Origin: Massilia sp. CF038
GTDB taxonomy: Bacteria; Pseudomonadota; Gammaproteobacteria; Burkholderiales; Burkholderiaceae_D
Assembly: GCF_900129765.1 (NCBI RefSeq)
Contig: NZ_FQWU01000001.1
Coordinates: 620,001-684,000 of the forward strand
Direction of reading: 5' to 3'
DNA length: 64,000 nucleotides
The notes below the pieces were generated by a model. That model did not search any database and was not told the origin of the DNA. It worked only from the letters and a program-made list of their open reading frames with translations. Positions 42,896 through 51,900 of the stretch are shown here, piece by piece. Position 1 is the stretch's first letter, and the number at the start of each line of letters is the position of its first letter. Made by a program: the position numbers and the translations under genes.

Positions 42896-43363
42896 GTGAA
42901 TCCTGCTGAACTTGACGATATAGACCGCAAAATCTTGCGCGAACTGCGCCTCGACGGCCGCATCTCGAATGCCAATCTGGCAGAAAAAATTGGGCTGTCG
43001 GCCTCGCCGTGCTGGAATCGCGTACGCCAGATGGAAGAGCAGGGTGTGATTGAGGGTTATACGGTGCTGCTAAATCAGAAGGCGCTTGGTGTGCCCGATA
43101 CGGTGATGATCGAGGTGACGCTGGACCGGCATGACGACGATACCTTCGAGCGTTTCGGGCAGGCATTGGCCGATATGCCGGAAGTGCTGGAAGCGTATTT
43201 GCTGACCGGTGAATACGATTACCTGATCAAGGTGGCGGTGGCGGGCACGGCAGGATACGAGGAGTTTTTAAGGCGCAAGCTGTACAAATTGCCGGGGTTG
43301 CGGCATAGCCGGTCTACTTTTGTGTTGCGGATGCTGAAGCGGGTGCATTCGCCGCAGCCTTGA
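42896..43363 (+). CDS. Lrp/AsnC family transcriptional regulator
   Basis: This roughly 155-residue regulator has the Lrp helix-turn-helix (LDDIDRKILRELRLDGRISN then LAEKIGLSASPCWNRVRQMEEQGVI) and the C-terminal RAM ligand domain ending in STFVLRMLKR. The start is taken as GTG 42896 (TGGAAA upstream); TTG 42884 is also possible. Lrp-type proteins sense amino acids and often control the gene next to them, here the ACT-domain gene. Confidence 0.92.
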   Translation: MNPAELDDIDRKILRELRLDGRISNANLAEKIGLSASPCWNRVRQMEEQGVIEGYTVLLNQKALGVPDTVMIEVTLDRHDDDTFERFGQALADMPEVLEAYLLTGEYDYLIKVAVAGTAGYEEFLRRKLYKLPGLRHSRSTFVLRMLKRVHSPQP

Positions 43364-43427
43364 TGGGATGGGGGGCGTTGTAGGCGGCCTGTTGTGTTGC
43401 GAGTTTTTGGGGCTGCGGGGGCGTGGT

Positions 43428-43455
43428 ATGGGCCCCCGCCTACGCGAGGGCGATG
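43428..43455 (-). repeat. Single REP unit
   Basis: ATGGGCCCCCGCC, TACGC, GAGGGCGATG: one 28-bp REP unit between the Lrp gene and the convergent GGDEF gene. Confidence 0.8.
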
Positions 43456-43496
43456 TAGTGGGATGCGTCCGTCGTGGCGATGTGGGGGGGCGCGGG

Positions 43497-44459
43497 CTAG
43501 TCGGTGTGGGCGACGACGCAGTTGCGGCCGGCGCGTTTGGCCGTGTACAGGGCGCGGTCGGCGGCGCCGAGCAGGTCGGCAATGGTGGACTGGCTGCCGT
43601 TGCTCAATGTGGCCAGGCCAATGCTGATGGTCACGCGGTCGGCGTGGCCCGCTTTTTCGTGGGGGATGTTCAGTGCCGCCACGGTCAGGCGCATGGCTTC
43701 GGCCATCTTCATGCTTTGTGCCGCATCCATGTCGGGCAGCACTGCCGCAAATTCTTCGCCACCGTAACGGGCAATCAGATCAGCCGGACGCTGCAGCATT
43801 CTGGCCAATGCGGTCGCCACCTTGATCAAGGCATCGTCGCCGATCTGGTGGCCATAATGGTCGTTAAAGGGCTTAAAGGCGTCAATATCGATCATCATCA
43901 GCGTCAGCGGACTGCCTGAGCGCTTGGCGCGCCGCAGTTCCTTTTCCATCGTGACATCGAAATGGCGCCGGTTGGCAATGCCGGTCAGCCCATCGGAGAA
44001 GGTCTGGGAGCGCAATTCCAACGCTTGCTCGCGCAGCAGGCGTTCGCGATTGACTGCCACGCTGACATCGGCAATCTGGATCAGGCAGTGCCGCTCGCCG
44101 CCCGCAACCGTGAGCGGGGTCACAGCCACCGCCTGCTGCATGCGTTCGTTGGCAGCGCGCGCGGCCGGGTTGGCAAACAGGGCAAAGGGCGCCTTGTGCA
44201 GGGTTTGCGATAAGACGGAGGGAAAGTTGTCACGCAGTGCTTGCTGGACGGCGCTGTCGAGGCGCTTGCCCTTCAGATCGGGAAACACGCCAAACAAATC
44301 CTGGCCCAGCACATCCTTGCCGGCATGTCCTGAATACTGGCCCATCCAGCCATTCCACAGCACCACCTGGCGCGCCTGGTCCAGCACCACGACGCCCATG
44401 TTCAGGGCGCCAAGCACCTCTTCAAGCATGCCCAGCCGGCCTGTTGCAGTGTGCATCAT
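43497..44459 (-). CDS. PAS-GGDEF diguanylate cyclase
   Basis: This 320-residue soluble cyclase has an N-terminal PAS-like domain (LEEVLGALNMGVVVLDQARQVVLWN, with GKDVLGQDLFGVFPDL) and a complete GGDEF domain with the GGEEF signature and an RPAD inhibitory site five residues upstream. It lies 1 bp behind a CheC-like gene, which is itself 1 bp behind a receiver-domain gene. The three form a tight operon and probably one signalling chain that ends in cyclic di-GMP. Confidence 0.94.
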   Translation of the reverse strand: MMHTATGRLGMLEEVLGALNMGVVVLDQARQVVLWNGWMGQYSGHAGKDVLGQDLFGVFPDLKGKRLDSAVQQALRDNFPSVLSQTLHKAPFALFANPAARAANERMQQAVAVTPLTVAGGERHCLIQIADVSVAVNRERLLREQALELRSQTFSDGLTGIANRRHFDVTMEKELRRAKRSGSPLTLMMIDIDAFKPFNDHYGHQIGDDALIKVATALARMLQRPADLIARYGGEEFAAVLPDMDAAQSMKMAEAMRLTVAALNIPHEKAGHADRVTISIGLATLSNGSQSTIADLLGAADRALYTAKRAGRNCVVAHTD

Positions 44460-44460
44460 G

Positions 44461-45081
44461 TCAGGGTGAACCCATCACTTTGGCAAGGTAGCGGTCCACT
44501 TGCTCGCGCAAATCGTGCAGTGCGGACAGATCCAGGATGAAGGCGACGTAGCCGTGGATCTGGTGCTTTTCGAGAATGAAATCGATATGCAGCATGAGCA
44601 CGATGCTGTCGGCCAGCCCGCCCGAGGCAGTCAGAATCTGCTCGCTGGTGCCCACGTGATAGACCGGCAGCGAGCCGCTCAATTCCTGGGAAAAGATATT
44701 GGCCAGGGTGCCGACGCAGGAATTGAGAATGATGTTGCCAATCTCGCTCATCGCCTCCTGTTCCATTTCGGTCAATTCCTGTAGGGGCACCGACTCGCCC
44801 ACCATCAGGCGCACGATATCGAGGCTTTTATCCTCCGGAAACATCAGGATGGCTTCGGTGGAGAATGCCCCTTCGTAGTGCTGGCTGACGCCGCACACGC
44901 GCGATCCTTCCTTGTTGCCGAGCATGGAACCGGCGTCGGCGCGGTTGAGGAAGGTAATCAGGGGTACCGACATCGTCACTTCTTCGTTGACGATGTCACT
45001 CATGGCCCGGGCCGCGTGACCCACACCGATATTAAAGATTTCGACGAGCGCGTCGTGCTGCAGGTCGGTGAGATTGAACAT
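44461..45081 (-). CDS. CheC-type phosphatase
   Basis: This 206-residue protein matches the CheC/CheX/FliY phosphatase family. Both phosphatase motifs are present: ALVEIFNIGVGHAA (E and N) and EAMSEIGNIILNS (E and N). CheC proteins dephosphorylate CheY-type receivers. It lies between a single-domain receiver gene (1 bp upstream) and a GGDEF gene, so the receiver is the obvious substrate. No chemotaxis cluster is present, which suggests use outside classical chemotaxis. Confidence 0.88.
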   Translation of the reverse strand: MFNLTDLQHDALVEIFNIGVGHAARAMSDIVNEEVTMSVPLITFLNRADAGSMLGNKEGSRVCGVSQHYEGAFSTEAILMFPEDKSLDIVRLMVGESVPLQELTEMEQEAMSEIGNIILNSCVGTLANIFSQELSGSLPVYHVGTSEQILTASGGLADSIVLMLHIDFILEKHQIHGYVAFILDLSALHDLREQVDRYLAKVMGSP

Positions 45082-45082
45082 G

Positions 45083-45454
45083 CTAGGCCAGCGCGAGGGC
45101 GTTGATCAGGCCATGCAGCTTGGTTTCGGTGATTGGTTTTTCCATGAAACCAATGCCGAGTTCGTTGGCGCGATTGCGGGTGGCGTTCTGCACGTTGGCG
45201 GTGACCAGCGCAATGTGGGCTTTTGGACACAGCCGGCGCAGCTGCTCGGCCGCAGCCAGACCGCCAATGCCGGGCATGTTCACGTCGATCAAAATCAGGG
45301 CTGGATCGGCCGTGCCGGCCTTGTCCAGCGCTTCTTCGCCGGTGGCGCATTCTTCCACGGACCAGCCGGGGCGGGCGCTAAGGATGAACTGGCGCGCCAT
45401 CATGCGCGACACGCGGCTGTCATCGACGATCAGAACCGTTGTGGTTTCGCTCAT
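45083..45454 (-). CDS. Single-domain response regulator (CheY-like)
   Basis: This is a 123-residue receiver: the acidic pocket is in VLIVDDSRVSRMM, the phosphoacceptor Asp in ALILIDVNMPGIGGL near residue 56, and the conserved Thr and Lys in IALVTANVQ and GFMEKPITE. There is no output domain. An AGGAA site precedes the ATG. It heads the receiver-CheC-GGDEF operon; its kinase is not adjacent. Confidence 0.94.
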   Translation of the reverse strand: MSETTTVLIVDDSRVSRMMARQFILSARPGWSVEECATGEEALDKAGTADPALILIDVNMPGIGGLAAAEQLRRLCPKAHIALVTANVQNATRNRANELGIGFMEKPITETKLHGLINALALA

Positions 45455-45605
45455 TTCTGGATTCCTGGCTGTGCTTTGGGCATGTCACATTTTCGCATAC
45501 ATTGCTGGAGGGATTCACAAAAACGCGACACCTTTTGCCTGCAAAAGATGATTGGTGGGTAGTCTATCCGCTAGAATGATGCCATTACTCATTATTTCCG
45601 AGATC

Positions 45606-46286
45606 ATGACCCAAGACGAACTGAAGCAGGCTGTCGCGCGCGCGGCTATCGACTATGTGGTCGATGGCGAAACTATCGGCGTCGGCACCGGCTCCACCGC
45701 CAATTTCTTCATTGACGAGCTGGCCCGCATCAAAGACCGTATCAAGGGCACCGTGGCATCGTCGGAAGCGACCGCGGCGCGCCTGCGCGGGCATGGCATT
45801 GCGGTGTTCGATCTGAACGACGTGACCGAGATTGCAGTCTATATCGACGGGGCCGATGAAATCACGGCCAGCGGCGCGATGATCAAGGGCGGCGGCGCGG
45901 CGCTCACGCGCGAAAAAATCGTTGCCTCGGTATCGCGCCAGTTCGTGTGCATTGCCGATGGTTCGAAACTGGTCGAGGTCATGGGCAAGTTTGCCCTGCC
46001 GGTCGAAGTGCTGCCGATGGCCCGCGCGGCCGTCATGCGCCAGCTTGCGGCACTGGGTGGCCAGCCGCGTTTGCGCCTGAAGCCAGGCACCGATCAAGCA
46101 TTTATTACCGACAACGGCGGCGAGATTATCGACGTTGCGGGACTGCATATCACCGACCCGCAAGGGCTGGAACAAGGAATCAACCAGATCGTCGGCGTCA
46201 TCGCTGTCGGCCTGTTTGCACGGCGCGGCGCCGATGTGTGCCTGCTGGGAACCAGCGAAGGCGTCAAAACGCTGACGTTCGCCTGA
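45606..46286 (+). CDS. rpiA: Ribose-5-phosphate isomerase A
   Basis: From ATG 45606 the enzyme is 226 residues. It interconverts ribose 5-phosphate and ribulose 5-phosphate. Signatures include [16 protein letters not shown] (phosphate loop), [22 protein letters not shown] and the [15 protein letters not shown] segment. Upstream in-frame codons look non-coding. It complements zwf, tal and edd elsewhere in this window. Confidence 0.97.
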   Translation: MTQDELKQAVARAAIDYVVDGETIGVGTGSTANFFIDELARIKDRIKGTVASSEATAARLRGHGIAVFDLNDVTEIAVYIDGADEITASGAMIKGGGAALTREKIVASVSRQFVCIADGSKLVEVMGKFALPVEVLPMARAAVMRQLAALGGQPRLRLKPGTDQAFITDNGGEIIDVAGLHITDPQGLEQGINQIVGVIAVGLFARRGADVCLLGTSEGVKTLTFA

Positions 46287-46320
46287 GAACTTTGGCGTAA
46301 TTTAACAACAAGGAAAAATG

Positions 46321-47160
46321 ATGAAGCGATTGATTGTATTGATGGCATGTGCGGCTGTACTGGGTGGCTGCGCATCGAAACGCGCGCCGATGCCTGCCTG
46401 GACGCCTGTGGCTGCTGCCGAACCCGCCGCCGAGACGCAGACCGCGGCTGTCGCGGCGCCTGTCGCCGCGCCTGGCACAGATACTGCCGCTCAGCCAGTC
46501 GAATACATTCCTTTCCGCGCCGGGGTGTCCTCCACCACGGTCGAGAACATGGCCAAGCAAGTCGGTTGCGTCGGTGGTGTGGGTGCCGGCCTGACCTCGC
46601 CACCTGGCCCGGTCGAAACGTATCGCATGGTTTGCCCGAACCGCGCGCTGTACACCGCCAAATGTGAATTCCGTCAATGTGTGGCCACCTCGGTCGTGCC
46701 GCAGGGCGGTTACGCGCTGCCAGCAGGCGCCATGGTGCAGCAAGGCGAGACCGCTGACGGCCAGCCTGTGATGGTCGCAGCCGAGGGCGGCGTGCTGGGC
46801 GCGCGTGAAGTGCCAAAGCTCAACGTGGTTTGGGCCTGTGGCAACTGCAGCCAGAACTTCAAGGTGGCCGGCCTGATTCAGCAAGCTTACGCCGGCGCTG
46901 CCGCTGCGCGTGGCTACAGGGTATCGGCTGTTGAAACGGCAAAAGTGTCGATCACCGACTACCGCCAGCGTCCGCCTGCAGTGCGCGTCATGTTCGGCCT
47001 CATGGCCGGCAAGGACCGTCTGGCTGTGAAAACCGAATACCGCGGCCGTGTCACCACCTTCAAGGATTCGAACTTCAGCGCCTGGGTTGGCATGAACAGC
47101 CTGGCCGACCAAGTTGGCAAGGAAACCTTCGCGCAGCTGGTTGTACCGGCAACGCAATAA
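46321..47160 (+). CDS. Lipoprotein of unknown function
   Basis: This is a roughly 279-residue lipoprotein with a lipobox (VLGGCASK), an Ala/Pro/Thr-rich linker and a mature domain with several cysteines (QVGCVGGVGAGLTS, YRMVCPNRA, AKCEFRQCVATS, VWACGNCSQNF), likely as disulfides. The C-terminal half has a beta-rich look. AGGA with a six-base gap favours ATG 46321 over 46318. I do not recognise the family. A strong terminator follows. Confidence 0.75.
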   Translation: MKRLIVLMACAAVLGGCASKRAPMPAWTPVAAAEPAAETQTAAVAAPVAAPGTDTAAQPVEYIPFRAGVSSTTVENMAKQVGCVGGVGAGLTSPPGPVETYRMVCPNRALYTAKCEFRQCVATSVVPQGGYALPAGAMVQQGETADGQPVMVAAEGGVLGAREVPKLNVVWACGNCSQNFKVAGLIQQAYAGAAAARGYRVSAVETAKVSITDYRQRPPAVRVMFGLMAGKDRLAVKTEYRGRVTTFKDSNFSAWVGMNSLADQVGKETFAQLVVPATQ

Positions 47161-47205
47161 AATTGGGTCTGCCATCGACGCTGTGACGGCGATGGCAGAT
47201 GCTGG

Positions 47206-47243
47206 GACGTAAAAAAACCGGGCGTGCCCGGTTTTTTTACGTC
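47206..47243. terminator. Bidirectional intrinsic terminator
   Basis: A long palindrome, GACGT, seven A, CCGGGC, loop GT, GCCCGG, seven T, ACGTC, lies between the lipoprotein and the convergent yggX gene. A further 10-bp stem (TCTGCCATCG ... CGATGGCAGA, about 47168-47199) lies just before it. Confidence 0.93.
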
Positions 47244-47259
47244 TGCCTGCGCTGCAAAG

Positions 47260-47532
47260 TCAGTCTGCCGGCGGAACGTAACCGGCGGCCGCGTCCGCGC
47301 CTTCGCCGAAGAAATGCTTTTCCATTTGCGCCGCCAGGTACTTGCGCGCGCGCTGATCGGCCAGGTTCAGGCGGTTTTCGTTGACCAGCATGGTCTGGTG
47401 CTTGAGCCAGGCGGCCCAGGCTTCCTTCGAGACCGATTCCCAGATCTTTTTGCCCAGTTCGCCTGGGTAAGGCGGGAAGTCGAGGCCTTCGGCTTCTTTG
47501 TTCAGTTTGATGCAATGGACGGTGCGCGCCAT
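47260..47532 (-). CDS. yggX: Fe(II)-trafficking/oxidative damage protection protein
   Basis: This 90-residue YggX protein opens [20 protein letters not shown] with the conserved Cys7 and continues [35 protein letters not shown], typical of the family. YggX helps protect iron-sulfur enzymes and handles ferrous iron. An AGGAGCACC site precedes the ATG. It is 35 bp downstream of argA and probably co-transcribed. Confidence 0.96.
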   Translation of the reverse strand: MARTVHCIKLNKEAEGLDFPPYPGELGKKIWESVSKEAWAAWLKHQTMLVNENRLNLADQRARKYLAAQMEKHFFGEGADAAAGYVPPAD

Positions 47533-47567
47533 GTGGTGCTCCTAAAGCGGTGTCGGTAAAAGCGTGA

Positions 47568-48878
47568 TTATAAAGGTTTGATCAACACCTGGGATTTGCG
47601 CTGCCAGTTGTACATATGCTGGCGGTCTTTTGGCAGGGCATCGACGGTGGCGGGCACAAAGCCGCGTTTCTTGAACCAGTGCGAGGTGCGGGTGGTCAAT
47701 ACGAACAATTGCTTGATACCCAAAGAACGCGCGCGGTTTTCCATGTGCTTTAAAATACGCTCGCCGTCGCCTTGCGCCTGCACTTCGGGGTTCACGGTCA
47801 GGCAAGCCATCTCGGCCATTTTTTCTGCCGGGAAGGGGTACAGTGCGGCACAGCCGAAAATGACGCCATCGTGCTCGATGACGCTGAAGTTGTCGATTTC
47901 GCGCTCGATCAGCTCGCGGCCCCGTTTGACCAGGGTGCCGTCCGCTTCCAGCGGTTCAATCAGTTTAATGATGCCGCCCACGTCTTCAATCGTGGCCTGG
48001 CGCAAGCTTTCCAGGTTTTCGTGGCTGATCATGGTACCCACGCCATCGTGGGTGAACAGCTCGAGCAGGGTGGAGCCGTCCATTTCAAACGGCAGAATGT
48101 GCGCGCGCGGCACGCCATTGTTGCACGCCTTGATGGAGTGCTGGAGGTAGAAAGCGGCATCGGTGGGCAAAAAGCCCGCTTGCAAAACGGCTTCAGCCTG
48201 ATGCGATGACAATTCGCGAATCTCGACCTCGGCTTCATCTTTCATCATCATGGTTTCGGTGATGAAGATGATCTTGTCGGCGTGCAGGGCGATGGCGGCG
48301 GAGACGGCCACGTCTTCCATGGTCAGGTTGAAGACTTCGCCGGTGGGCGAGAAGCCCAGCGGCGAGAGCAGCACCACCGAATCGGTGGCCAGAATGGCGT
48401 GAATGGTTTCGGCCGCGATCTTGCGGGTCATGCCGGTCAGTTCGAGGTCGACGCCGTCGATCACGCCGAGCGGGCGTGCGGTGACGAAGTTACCCGAGAT
48501 GATGCGGATGGCTGCATGCGCCATTGGCGTGTTGGGCAAGCCCTGGCTGAAGGCAGCTTCGATATCGAGGCGCAGTTCGCCGGCCGCCTCTTTGGCGCAT
48601 TCGAGGGCGGCGGTGTCGGTGATGCGCACGCCGTTGTGGAAGCGGCCTTCGACGTTACGCAGTGCCAGCTGTTCGGCCACCTGCGGACGCGAGCCGTGGA
48701 CCACCACCACGCGGATGCCGAGCGCCACCAGCAGCGACAGATCCTGGGCCAGCACGGGCAGGGCGCCAGCCGTGACAAGTTCACCTGGGAAGGCGACCAC
48801 GAAGGTCTTGCCACGGAAGGCGTGGACGTAGGGCGCGACGGAGCGCAGCCATTGGACGAATTGGTTAAAGGTTTCCAT
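47568..48878 (-). CDS. argA: Amino-acid N-acetyltransferase (NAGS)
   Basis: From ATG 48878 this is a roughly 436-residue N-acetylglutamate synthase of the classical ArgA type. An amino-acid kinase-like domain comes first (FRGKTFVVAFPGELV, VVVHGSRPQVAEQL, GVIDGVDLELTGMTRKI), followed by a C-terminal GNAT domain with the acetyl-CoA loop VNPEVQAQGDGERILKHMEN. It starts arginine synthesis by acetylating glutamate and should be arginine-inhibited through the kinase-like domain. ATG 48887 is an alternative start. Confidence 0.95.
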   Translation of the reverse strand: METFNQFVQWLRSVAPYVHAFRGKTFVVAFPGELVTAGALPVLAQDLSLLVALGIRVVVVHGSRPQVAEQLALRNVEGRFHNGVRITDTAALECAKEAAGELRLDIEAAFSQGLPNTPMAHAAIRIISGNFVTARPLGVIDGVDLELTGMTRKIAAETIHAILATDSVVLLSPLGFSPTGEVFNLTMEDVAVSAAIALHADKIIFITETMMMKDEAEVEIRELSSHQAEAVLQAGFLPTDAAFYLQHSIKACNNGVPRAHILPFEMDGSTLLELFTHDGVGTMISHENLESLRQATIEDVGGIIKLIEPLEADGTLVKRGRELIEREIDNFSVIEHDGVIFGCAALYPFPAEKMAEMACLTVNPEVQAQGDGERILKHMENRARSLGIKQLFVLTTRTSHWFKKRGFVPATVDALPKDRQHMYNWQRKSQVLIKPL

Positions 48879-48932
48879 TTGCCGCATTATAATTCGCTGC
48901 GCGACTTGCGCACCAAAACAGTGTAAAAAACA

Positions 48933-51900
48933 ATGTCAGATCAGAGCAAGAAGCCCTCCGCGCCCCGTAACGCCCCGCGTGAAGGCCAGCCAGGTGAACG
49001 CAGCGCAGGCCAGGCGCCGCGCAATGAAGCACGCCCGCCCCGCGCCCCGCGCGACCAGGCCGCGCGCAATGAAGCACGCCCGGACCGCACCCCGCGCGAC
49101 CAGCCGCCGCGTAACGATGCACGCCCGGACCGCGCCCCGCGCGACCAGCCGCCGCGTAACAACATCGTCCTCGCGCAGGCGGGGACCCATGGCACCGCCA
49201 ATCAGTCGCCACGCCCCGCGCAGCCCCGCGCGCGCCGCGACGGCCAGACCGACCGCACCCCGCGCCCGCCGCGCGAAGCCACCCCTGAACGCGCGCCGCG
49301 CGAACAACTCCGCACGCCCCTGCCACCGATCACCTTCCCCGAAGACCTGCCCGTCTCAGGCCGCCGCGGCGACATCGCCAAGGCACTGCTGGAAAACCAG
49401 GTCATCATTGTCTCCGGCGAAACCGGTTCCGGCAAAACCACCCAGCTCCCCAAGATCTGCCTTGAGCTTGGGCGCGGTGTCAAAGGCCTGATCGGCCACA
49501 CCCAGCCGCGCCGGATCGCGGCCTCCTCCACCGCCAAGCGCATCGCGCAGGAGCTGGGCACGCCGCTGGGCGAGCATGTAGGCTTCAAGGTGCGCTTTAC
49601 CGACACCCTCAAGCCGGGCGCCTACGTCAAACTGATGACCGACGGGATTCTGCTGGCCGAAACCCAGACCGACCCGCTGCTGCGCAATTACGACACCATC
49701 ATCATCGATGAAGCGCACGAGCGCAGCTTGAACATCGACTTCCTGCTTGGCTACCTCAAGCAGCTGCTGCCGCGCCGCCCTGATCTGAAAGTGATCATCA
49801 CCTCGGCCACGATTGACGCCGACCGCTTCGCGCGCCATTTCGGCACGCCCGACATGCCGGCGCCGGTGATCGAAGTATCTGGCCGCCTGTACAAGGTGGA
49901 AGTGCGCTATCGCCCGGTCGACCGTGATCCGGTCAATGTGCCGGTCCCGGAGGGCAAGCCAGTGCCCAAGGCGCAGGCCGCGCGCGAGAAGCGCGATCTG
50001 ATGGACGCCGTGGTCGAAGGCGTGGATGAACTGTGCCGCCTGGGCTCGGGCGACGTGCTGGTGTTCCTGCCGGGCGAGCGTGAAATTCGCGACTGTGCCG
50101 AAGCCCTGCGCAAGCACCATCCGCCGCATGTGGAAATCCTGCCACTGTTTGCCCGCCTGTCGGTGGAAGAGCAGGAGAAGGTCTTCAAGATCACCAACGC
50201 GCGCCGCATCGTGTTGGCAACCAACGTGGCCGAGACTTCGCTGACGGTGCCAGGCATCCGCTACGTGGTCGACGCCGGGCTGGCGCGGGTGAAGCGCTAC
50301 AGCTTCCGCAACAAGGTCGAGCAGCTGCAAGTGGAACCGATTGCCCAATCGGCTGCCAACCAGCGTGCCGGCCGTTGCGGCCGCGTTGCCGACGGCGTCT
50401 GCATCCGCCTGTACGAAGAGGACGACTTCAATCAGCGTCCCAAATTTACCGAACCCGAAATCCTGCGCTCTTCGCTGGCGGCCGTTATTTTGCGGATGAA
50501 GTCTTTGCATCTGACCGATGTGGAGACCTTCCCCTTCATTGAGCCACCACAGGGCCGCGCCATCGCCGACGGTTACCAGCTGCTGCAGGAAGTGGGGGCC
50601 GTTGACGATACCAACAACTTGACCCCGCTGGGCCACAAGCTGGCCAAGCTGCCGCTCGATCCGCGCGTGGGCCGCATGATTCTGGCCGCGCTGGACAACG
50701 CCTGCCTGACCGAGATGCTGATTGTCGCCTCGGCCCTGTCGGTGCAGGATCCGCGCGACCGGCCAATGGAGTACCAGCAGGCGGCCGATGAGGCGCACAA
50801 GAAGTTCGCGGACGAGAAGTCCGAGTTCCTCACTTATATCAAGATCTGGAAGTGGTTCGAAGACGCCATCGAACACAAAAAGACCAACCGCCAGCTGCAG
50901 GAAACCTGCCGCAGCAACTTCCTGTCCCAGGTGCGCTTGCGCGAATGGCGCGATGTGCATTCGCAGCTGCTGACCATCGTCAAGGAGCAGGGCTGGCGCA
51001 TGAACGAGCTGGCCGCCACTTACGAAAACCTGCACACGGCGCTGCTCACTGGCCTGCTGGGGAACATTGGCTTCAAGGCCGAGGACGAACCGGGCGCGGG
51101 CTACTTGGGCGCGCGCGGGATCAAGTTCCACATCTGGCCCGGTTCGTCGCTGCTGAAAAAGCCCGGCAAGTGGATCATGGCGGCTGAACTGGTGGAAACC
51201 ACGCGCTTGTACGCGCGCTGCGTGGCGCAGATTCAGCCCGAATGGATCGAACGGGTGGGCGCACACCTGCTGAAAAAATCGTGGGGCGAGCCGCGCTGGG
51301 AAAAACGCGCTGCCCAGGTGACGGCTTCGGAACGCGCGACCTTGCATGGCATTGTGATTTACAGCCAGCGGCGCATCAATTATGGTCAGTTCAACCCCTT
51401 CGAGGCGCGCGAGATCTTCATTCGCGACGCGCTGGTGCAGGGCGACTACGATACGCGCGCGCCGTTCTTCGCGCACAATCACAAGCTCATTAAAGAGATT
51501 GAAAACCTCGAGCACAAATCGCGCCGCCTGGATGTGCTGGTGGACGACCACTTGATCGCGGCCTTCTACGACAAGCTGATCCCGAACGATGTCGTCAACG
51601 GCGCCGGTTTCGAGAAGTGGCACAAGGACGCCACGCAGAAAGAACCCAAGCTGCTGTTCCTGAACCGTGAAGAGTTGATGCGCCACGAGGCCGCTGGTGT
51701 GACGACCGAGCTGTTCCCGAAAACCATGTCGGTGACCGGCATTGAAATGCAGCTGACCTATCACTTTGAACCGGGCAGCCTGCGCGACGGCGTGACGCTG
51801 TCGGTACCGCTGTTTGCGCTGAACCAGATGCCGCGCGAGCGCGTCGAGTGGCTGGTGCCCGGCATGCTGAAAGAGAAAGTGCACCTGCTGCTGAAATCGC

